Notes under the pieces: generated by a model | The model's input: only the letters and a program-made list of their open reading frames with translations | Told to the model about the DNA's origin: nothing | Database searches by the model: none | Position numbers and translations under genes: made by a program | Part shown: in pieces, positions 49,648 to 54,488 of the stretch | Layout of the letters: each line of letters opens with the position of its first letter | Numbering within the stretch: position 1 is the stretch's first letter | DNA from: Clostridiales bacterium | GTDB taxonomy: Bacteria > Bacillota > Clostridia > Oscillospirales > Oscillospiraceae | NCBI GenBank assembly: GCA_014799505.1 | Contig: JAAVHV010000010.1 | Span: 30,559 to 85,046 of the forward strand | Direction of reading: 5' to 3' | Length of the DNA stretch: 54,488 nucleotides

Positions 49648-49844
49648 TTCTCCTCCTCAAACAGGAAAATGTCCTCAATGGTCGTCTCAAAGTATCTGGC
49701 GATTTTGTAGGCCAGCAGGAGGGAGGCGTTATAGCGCCCGTTTTCCAGCGAGATGATGGTCTGCCGGGTGACAGCCACCGCCTCCGCCAGTTCCGCCTGG
49801 GAAATGCGCCGCTCCTTCCGCAAAGCGGCGATGCGGTTTTCCAT
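49644..49844 (-). CDS. Xre-family HTH regulator
   Basis: 66 residues from ATG 49844. AALRKERRISQAELAEAV, TRQTIISLENGRYNAS and YFETTIEDIFLFEE match the short YozG/Xre regulators that go with DUF2178-like membrane proteins. AAGGAGAGATGAC precedes this ATG. An in-frame ATG at 49880 also has a strong site (AGAGGAGGGATGAT) and would add 12 residues (MEQAVCMIRRDD). The two start regions look like a local duplication, so both starts may be used. Confidence 0.82.
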   Translation of the reverse strand: MENRIAALRKERRISQAELAEAVAVTRQTIISLENGRYNASLLLAYKIARYFETTIEDIFLFEEEK

Positions 49845-49881
49845 GTCATCTCTCCTTATCATGCAAACGGCTTGTTCCATA

Positions 49882-50049
49882 TCATCCCTCCTCTGATGGT
49901 TTCCGGCACTGGTTGAAACATACCGCGGACGCGCAGAAACTGGCCGCGGCGGTTGACCATGCCCTGTCATGGCCAAAGGCGATCGCCCACACCAGACAGC
50001 CGATCCCAACCGCGAACATCGCCCCGCCCAGCAGTGTTCTGGACTTCAT
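49882..50049 (-). CDS. 55-residue membrane protein
   Basis: MKSRTLLGGAMFAVGIGCLV is the first hydrophobic segment; WSTAAASFCASAVCFNQC is a second, weaker one. ATG 50049 follows GAAGGGGGAACAGGCC. The stop overlaps the upstream ribosome site and possible ATG 49880 of the Xre gene, which suggests coupling. First gene of the small membrane-protein/Xre operon. Function unknown. Confidence 0.65.
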   Translation of the reverse strand: MKSRTLLGGAMFAVGIGCLVWAIAFGHDRAWSTAAASFCASAVCFNQCRKPSEEG

Positions 50050-50207
50050 GGCCTGTTCCCCCTTCGGGTAAAATGTAAAGTTCGCTTTACGTGTAGAGTA
50101 TAGCACGCTTTACATATGATGTCAAGTGTCTTTTACATTTTTGAGGAAGGATTTTTTTGGAAGCTTCAAGTGAAGCATATGTTTTATATGGATGAGTACT
50201 CCGGGGA

Positions 50208-50237
50208 TAAAAAGCGCCCGGACTTTGCCCGGGCGCG
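50208..50237 (-). terminator. terminator of fakA
   Basis: GCGCCCGG / CCGGGCGC stem (50215-50237); on the minus strand followed by TTTTTATCC. Confidence 0.8.
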
Positions 50238-50247
50238 CGATTTGTTC

Positions 50248-51939
50248 TTATTCCGCGGAGATCATATAGTAGTAGACGGGCTGTCCGCCGGACAGCAGGG
50301 TGATCTCGGCGTTGGGGCACTGTTTCTGGAAGATGGCCAGGGCTTCACCCGCCTGTTCCTCCGTCACGTCCTCGCCGTAGAAGATGCTGATGAACTCGGC
50401 GCTCTGCTGGCTGTCGGCCTGGGCCAGCCGCTCCAGCAGGGAGCCAATGGCCCGGTCTGTGCCAAAGAGCTGCCCGTCCGCCAGGGCCATGTAGTCCCCC
50501 TCGTGGATCTCGAAGCCGTCGAAGTCGGAGTCCCGGGCGGCGTAGGTGATCTCGGAGGTGCGCACGTTCTTGCGGGCCTCCTCCATGGCGGCGGCGTTGG
50601 CCTCGGTGTCCGCCTCGGGGTCCAGCACCAGCATGGCGGAGATGCCCTGGGGAACGGTGCGGGTGGGGACCACTACGATCTCCTTGCCCTCGATGAGGCC
50701 CACGCACTGCTGGGCGGCCATGATGATGTTCTTGTTGTTGGGCAGGACGAACACCACCTCGGCGGGGGTGCGGGCGATCTCCCGGCAGATATCCTCGGTG
50801 GAGGGGTTCATGGTCTGGCCGCCGGAAATCACGCCGTCCACGCCCAGATCCTTGAACACGGAGGCCATGCCGTCCCCCGCGCTGACCGCCACCACGCCGA
50901 ACTTCTTCTCGGGGGCGGCGATGGCGTTTTCGTCCTCTTTGGCCTCCTGGGCCTCCAGCTCGGCCTCGATCTGCTCCAGGTCGTCGGTGCTCTGGGGCTT
51001 TTTGCCTGCGGCCATGTCCTCGTACTGGGTGCGCATATTCTCGATCTTGGCAAGCTCCAGGGTGCCGTATTTCTGGGCCTCGGACAGGGCCGCGCCGGGG
51101 ATGTCGGTGTGGACGTGGACCTTGAACGCCTCGTCGTCCTCGCCGATGACCAGGCTGTCGCCGATGCTGTTCAGGTAGGTGCGGAAGGGCTCGATGGACT
51201 TGTTGGCGGTCTTGCGCACGATGAACACCGTGTCAAAGGTGAAGGTGATCTCCTCGTCGGTGAGGGCGGCGAAGTCGGCGGACTCCTTCACGGGCAGGGA
51301 ATCCTCGTCCTCCTCCGGGGCGGGTACGCCCCGCAGCTCGTCCAGCATCCCCTGGAGGATGCACAAAAAGCCCTTGCCGCCGGCGTCCACCACGCCCGCC
51401 TTTTTCAGCACCGGGTTCTGGTTGATGGTGTTGGCCAGGGCGGTCTGACCCTCGGCGATGGCGGCCTCCAGGACGGCATCCACGCTGTTTTGCTCCGCGG
51501 CCACCTCGGCGGCCTTTGCGGCGGCCAGCCGGGACACGGTCAGGATGGTGCCCTCGGCGGGCTTCATCACCGCCTTGTAGGCGGCGGACACGCCCTCATT
51601 CAGCGCGGCGGCAAACACCACGCCGTCCGCCTCGTCCTTCTCCTTCAAACCCTTGGAGATGCCCCGAAACAGCAGGGACAAAATCACGCCGGAGTTGCCC
51701 CGGGCCCCCCGCAGCAGGGCGGAGGCGGTGATGGAAGCGGCCTTGCCGATGCTCTCGGCGGGCTTTTTCTTCGCCTCGGCGGCGGCGGTGCCGATGGTCA
51801 GGGACATATTGGTGCCAGTGTCGCCGTCGGGGACAGGGAATACGTTCAGGTCGTTGATGGCCTGTTTCTGGGCGTTGATGGAGGCGGAGCCGTGGATCAC
51901 CATGCGCTGGAACAGCGCGCCGTCAATGATGTCTATCAT
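50248..51939 (-). CDS. fakA: DAK2-domain fatty acid kinase-like protein (FakA/YloV)
   Basis: 563 residues. N-terminal DhaL-type ATP domain about 1-200 with DLNVFPVPDGDTGTNMSLT (Asp38 and Asp40 bind Mg), LRGARGNSGVILS and VDAGGKGF. A linker with acidic stretches (EDEDS; EAELEAQEAKEDENA) leads to the C-terminal DegV-like half. It phosphorylates fatty acids bound to a FakB protein. Start ATG 51939 has GAGGATGATCCGAAC upstream. Downstream of the Asp23 gene, the usual yloU-yloV order. Confidence 0.9.
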   Translation of the reverse strand: MIDIIDGALFQRMVIHGSASINAQKQAINDLNVFPVPDGDTGTNMSLTIGTAAAEAKKKPAESIGKAASITASALLRGARGNSGVILSLLFRGISKGLKEKDEADGVVFAAALNEGVSAAYKAVMKPAEGTILTVSRLAAAKAAEVAAEQNSVDAVLEAAIAEGQTALANTINQNPVLKKAGVVDAGGKGFLCILQGMLDELRGVPAPEEDEDSLPVKESADFAALTDEEITFTFDTVFIVRKTANKSIEPFRTYLNSIGDSLVIGEDDEAFKVHVHTDIPGAALSEAQKYGTLELAKIENMRTQYEDMAAGKKPQSTDDLEQIEAELEAQEAKEDENAIAAPEKKFGVVAVSAGDGMASVFKDLGVDGVISGGQTMNPSTEDICREIARTPAEVVFVLPNNKNIIMAAQQCVGLIEGKEIVVVPTRTVPQGISAMLVLDPEADTEANAAAMEEARKNVRTSEITYAARDSDFDGFEIHEGDYMALADGQLFGTDRAIGSLLERLAQADSQQSAEFISIFYGEDVTEEQAGEALAIFQKQCPNAEITLLSGGQPVYYYMISAE

Positions 51940-51970
51940 GTTCGGATCATCCTCTCTTTCTGGGCCGGGT

Positions 51971-52321
51971 TCAACCGATCACCATAGAATCGACGCAGAC
52001 GTTCACGCTGCGCACCTCCACCCCGGTGAGGCGGTGGACATTGTACTTTACTTCGTTCTGGATGGATTCGCCCACCGCCACCAGGTTCACCCCGTTGTCC
52101 ACAATGATGTGGAGGTCAATGGAGATGGACTGGTCGTCGTTGTAATGGATCTTTACGCCCTTGGACATGGACTCCCGGCGGAGCAGGTGCACCAGCCCGT
52201 CGGTGCGGGAGCGGAACGCCATGCCCTTCACGCCGTAGCAGCTGGTGGCCACCGCGCCGGTCAGGTTGGAGTACACGTCGCTGGTCAGCCGGACGAGACC
52301 CTTTTCAGTTTGTATTTTCAT
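51971..52321 (-). CDS. Asp23/Gls24 family protein (YloU)
   Basis: 116 residues. LTSDVYSNLTGAVATSCYGVKGM, YNDDQSISIDLHIIVDNGVNLV, and the end VHRLTGVEVRSVNVCVDSM match the Asp23 fold. These small proteins are linked to cell-envelope homeostasis. ATG 52321 has AAAGGAAGGTTCCC upstream. Precedes fakA by 31 bases, as in B. subtilis yloU-yloV. Confidence 0.92.
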   Translation of the reverse strand: MKIQTEKGLVRLTSDVYSNLTGAVATSCYGVKGMAFRSRTDGLVHLLRRESMSKGVKIHYNDDQSISIDLHIIVDNGVNLVAVGESIQNEVKYNVHRLTGVEVRSVNVCVDSMVIG

Positions 52322-52477
52322 GGGAACCTTCCTTTCTTCGCAGGCGAGAGGGTTGCCTTTTCAATTTCATTCACCTTATATTGTATTCTATTTGGAGAAA
52401 AAATACAAGCCCGTTTTGCCGCCAAAAAATTCGGGGTGATTTGGGGCCTTTTGGGCTTTCTGAACAGGAAATCGGGT

Positions 52478-52508
52478 AAAAAAACGCCCCGGACGCGCGT
52501 CCGGAGCG
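52478..52508 (-). terminator. terminator of the second ECF operon
   Basis: Self-complementary CCGGACGCGCGTCCGG (52489-52504), extended by GCTC on one side, followed by a T run on the minus strand. Confidence 0.7.
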
Positions 52509-52529
52509 GCTGGGCTGGTATGCGGATGA

Positions 52530-53351
52530 TTAGGGGAAGGAGTCCAGGACGGTTTTCAGCTGGGCCTCCACGTCCTCCTGGGGGGGCACGGGGCTGTAGG
52601 CGGTGACGGTGTACAGGATGCCGTCCCGCATGAAGTAGCCGGAGCATTGCTGAGGGCGGATGCCAGTGGGCGTGCCGTCGAGGTAGACCGTCTCGGGGTC
52701 GATGACCTGGACCAGCTCCGCCACGGAGCCGTTGGGCATGGGGTAGCTGTCGAGCTGAGTGATGGTGCTGCCGTCGAGGCCGCCCAGCCCGCCGGAGACG
52801 TTTTCACTCCGCCAGAGTTCCGTGCGGATTTCTGCATAGACCTCCGCCTGACGGCTGATATCTACGCTGTAGATGTCAATCCCCCACAGCACCTCCGATC
52901 CCGTGTGGAACAACAGCACCTGATATCTTTGAGGGTCCCATTCCTTGGGCCAGCTGCATGGGATATTCTCGCCCAGAAACGCCTGAACCTCGCCCCAGGT
53001 ATCAAAGGTCAGGATGACGACGGGGCCCTCCCGGCTCTCGCTGGCGGCGATCAGGTCGGGGCTGAAGGCGCTGAGGGAATATTTGGTCATGGGACCGCCA
53101 GTGACGGAATAGCCGGGGGCCTCCCCGGGCTGAGCAACCTGGACGGTCAGGCGGTCAATGAGGGCGGCCACCGCCTCCGGGTTGGCGGCGGCAAAGGCGG
53201 TGCCCAGCAGGGCAAGGCACAGGCAGGCGGCAATGAGGCCGGTGCGGACGGCCTTCGGCATACGGCGTTTAGCCGGGGCCTGGATGTCGGCCTCCTCGAT
53301 GAGGTCGGGGCCGACGGTGTTCATCAGGTTCAAAATCTGCTCTTTTTTCAC
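52530..53351 (-). CDS. anti-sigma-factor-like membrane protein, partner of the second ECF sigma
   Basis: 273 residues. Cytoplasmic segment about 1-34 (QILNLMNTVGPDLIEEADI), one membrane segment at about 35-53 (VRTGLIAACLCLALLGTAFAA), then an outer domain with VVILTFDTWGEVQAFLGENIP and the end SGYFMRDGILYTVTAYSP, similar to DUF4367-type domains. Start ATG 53351 overlaps the sigma stop (ATGA). It has the same layout as the protein at 45787 but a different outer domain. Confidence 0.78.
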   Translation of the reverse strand: MKKEQILNLMNTVGPDLIEEADIQAPAKRRMPKAVRTGLIAACLCLALLGTAFAAANPEAVAALIDRLTVQVAQPGEAPGYSVTGGPMTKYSLSAFSPDLIAASESREGPVVILTFDTWGEVQAFLGENIPCSWPKEWDPQRYQVLLFHTGSEVLWGIDIYSVDISRQAEVYAEIRTELWRSENVSGGLGGLDGSTITQLDSYPMPNGSVAELVQVIDPETVYLDGTPTGIRPQQCSGYFMRDGILYTVTAYSPVPPQEDVEAQLKTVLDSFP

Positions 53352-53896
53352 AAAAAACCCTCCTTTTGCAGATAGTCGCGCAGCTTGTTCCGGGTGCGGA
53401 ACAGCACGCTTTTGGTTTTGCTTACGCTCCAGCCCAGGCGGCGGGCGGCGTCCTCCACCGGGTCCGCGTACCAGTAGCGGCGGACAAAGGCGATGCGCAC
53501 GTCCTTTGGCTGGGCGCGGAGGAAGCGGTCAATGGCCTGGGCCAGGGCGTCATACTCCGCCGCCCCGGACGGGTCGCTCCCCGGGGGCAGGCAGGAGGCC
53601 AGCTCCAGGGCGGCTTCGTCCACGGTGGGCGGGCGGCGGCTGTTCTCCCGGCCCAGGGCCAAGGCCCGGTTGCGGACAATGGCGGCCAGCCAGCCCTTGA
53701 AATGCTCCGGCCTGGCCGGGGGGATGGCCCGCCATACCGCCAGCCAGCAGTCGTTCAGGCACTCGTCCACGTCCCGGTGGTCTGCCAGGAGCTGGGCGGC
53801 GACGGCGCGGCAGTAGGGGCCGTATTGGTCGGCCAGGGCGGGGACGGCCTCCTCCGAGCGGGCGGAGAACAGTTCGATCAGCTCCTGGTCTGTCAT
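53348..53896 (-). CDS. ECF-type RNA polymerase sigma factor (second pair)
   Basis: 182 residues. DVDECLNDCWLAVWRAIPPARP and HFKGWLAAIVRNRALALGREN form region 2; DVRIAFVRRYWYADPVEDAARRL and GWSVSKTKSVLFRTRNKLRDYL form region 4. ATG 53896 follows GCAAAGGAAGTGAACGCC; the longer open frame upstream covers promoter sequence. Close relative of the sigma at 46839. Confidence 0.9.
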   Translation of the reverse strand: MTDQELIELFSARSEEAVPALADQYGPYCRAVAAQLLADHRDVDECLNDCWLAVWRAIPPARPEHFKGWLAAIVRNRALALGRENSRRPPTVDEAALELASCLPPGSDPSGAAEYDALAQAIDRFLRAQPKDVRIAFVRRYWYADPVEDAARRLGWSVSKTKSVLFRTRNKLRDYLQKEGFL

Positions 53897-53939
53897 GGCG
53901 TTCACTTCCTTTGCGGCACACTTGAAAACCGGTTTCTGT

Positions 53940-53973
53940 CTATATAGAGTACCCTTTTGGGCGGCTGGTTGCA
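53940..53973 (-). promoter_or_regulatory. candidate ECF autoregulatory promoter (second pair)
   Basis: On the minus strand TGCAACC (53973-53967), 18 bases, TCTATATAG (53948-53940), about 40 bases before the sigma start. Confidence 0.4.
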
Positions 53974-53983
53974 AATTTTCTGC

Positions 53984-54014
53984 AAAAAATTCCCCGCCCA
54001 TCGGGCGGGGAATT
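53984..54014 (-). terminator. terminator of htpG
   Basis: AATTCCCCGCCC / GGGCGGGGAATT (53988-54014), followed on the minus strand by a T run, nine bases after the htpG stop. Confidence 0.85.
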
Positions 54015-54023
54015 GGGGCAACC

Positions 54024-54488
54024 TTAATTCATGAGGGAACACACTAATTCTGTGTAGGCGGCGGGGTCGTCGATGGGCAGGCCGGCGATGAGCAGGGCCT
54101 GGTGGTACAGCACCTCCGCGTACTTGGCGGCGCGGTCGCGGTCTCCGCTGTCCAGAGCGGACTTGAGGGCGGCGAAGGGGGCGGAGGATGGGTTCAGCTC
54201 CAGCACCCGCTGGGCCTTCATGGCGCCCATGGGGGAACTGCCCTCCATCTTGGCGAAATACTTCTCCATTTCCAGGGACATGGGGCCGTCCGCCGTCATG
54301 CACACCGGGGCGGTCTTGAGGATCTTGGAGACGCGGGCCTCGTGGATGCGGTCGCCCAGGGTCTCCTTCACGAAGTCCAGGACGGACTTGCTCTCCTCCG
54401 CCTGTTTCTCCTGCTCCGCCTTTTCCTCGTCGGTCTCGGGCAGGGCGTCCGGGTCAGAGACGGACTTCAGCTTCTTGCCGGACACCTC
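54024..54488 (-). CDS. htpG: chaperone protein HtpG (Hsp90), C-terminal part
   Basis: The last 154 codons are visible; the gene continues past the right edge. The frame carries FVKETLGDRIHEARVSKIL, then the APVCMTADGPMSLEMEKYF segment, MKAQRVLELNPSSAPFAAL and HQALLIAGLPIDDPAAY, which are the C-terminal dimerisation domain of bacterial Hsp90. An internal Met (54485) is not the start. The upstream charged run (PETDEEKAEQEKQAEESK) is the middle-to-C-terminal linker region. Confidence 0.93.
   Translation of the reverse strand, partial: EVSGKKLKSVSDPDALPETDEEKAEQEKQAEESKSVLDFVKETLGDRIHEARVSKILKTAPVCMTADGPMSLEMEKYFAKMEGSSPMGAMKAQRVLELNPSSAPFAALKSALDSGDRDRAAKYAEVLYHQALLIAGLPIDDPAAYTELVCSLMN

Overview
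The window is a GC-rich (roughly 60%), gene-dense chromosomal segment from an anaerobic, spore-forming Firmicute, most like an Oscillospiraceae gut commensal of the Flavonifractor / Lawsonibacter type. Supporting signs are a class III (glycyl-radical) ribonucleotide reductase, spoVAD-spoVAE, AGCS and ECF folate transport, a tetrahydrofolate riboswitch, SLH surface-layer domains, AGGAGG ribosome binding sites with ATG, GTG and TTG starts, and strong GC-hairpin terminators. The family assignment is inference from gene content; no 16S or ribosomal gene is present.

Layout. 1-6.3 kb: L-rhamnose use, with the end of an alpha-L-rhamnosidase, then rhaB, an AraA/FucI-like isomerase standing in for RhaA, rhaD and fucO, closed by a terminator. 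6.4-12.4 kb: one minus-strand train of eight redox genes (FMN reductase, Fe-S aldo/keto reductase, SDR, cupin, CMD-like protein, flavodoxin lipoprotein, second Fe-S aldo/keto reductase, DUF4405 cytochrome-b-like protein) behind a LysR gene. The cupin is frameshifted and the CMD gene has lost its core. 13.5-16.8 kb: lower-GC accessory patch with a serine-recombinase fragment, DUF1349, an HxlR repressor divergent from two NAD(P)H-flavin reductases, and a DUF1858 remnant. 17-19.7 kb: tRNA-Ser(GGA), an alanine symporter, and FolT behind a THF riboswitch. 19.9-24.1 kb: two-component system and a GtrB-like glycosyltransferase. 24.3-29.3 kb: a coiled-coil protein, the nrdD-nrdG-dut operon and a cysteine-rich protein. 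29.4-33.7 kb: DinB-fold protein, toroid protein, acetyltransferase, SOS-type DNA polymerase IV, upp. 33.8-37.4 kb: LytTR-DUF3021-membrane operon and a glycolipid synthase / LPG-synthase-like membrane protein pair. 37.6-38.2 kb: a compact RNA-rich locus resembling a type I toxin-antitoxin module. 38.2-42.4 kb: SLH surface protein, hairpin array, acyl-ACP thioesterase, zinc-ribbon protein. 42.6-54.5 kb: spoVAD-VAE, prolyl-tRNA deacylase, HPr, rhomboid, two ECF sigma / anti-sigma pairs, RluA, a run of tiny membrane proteins with an Xre regulator, fakA-yloU, and the 3' part of htpG.

How it fits together. The rha block splits rhamnosides and takes L-rhamnose to DHAP and 1,2-propanediol. The LysR train looks like a flavin/Fe-S redox pathway, possibly decaying. 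Several regulators carry recognisable own-promoter sites: LytTR repeats, a LexA box at dinB, an HxlR palindrome, a T-N11-A site, NrdR-like repeats and paired ECF promoters. The most unusual element is 37.6-38.1 kb: a 28-codon ORF whose ribosome binding site is locked in a hairpin, whose mRNA ends can pair with each other, and which is opposed by a consensus promoter for a short antisense RNA, with a second diverged copy of that promoter-hairpin cassette alongside.
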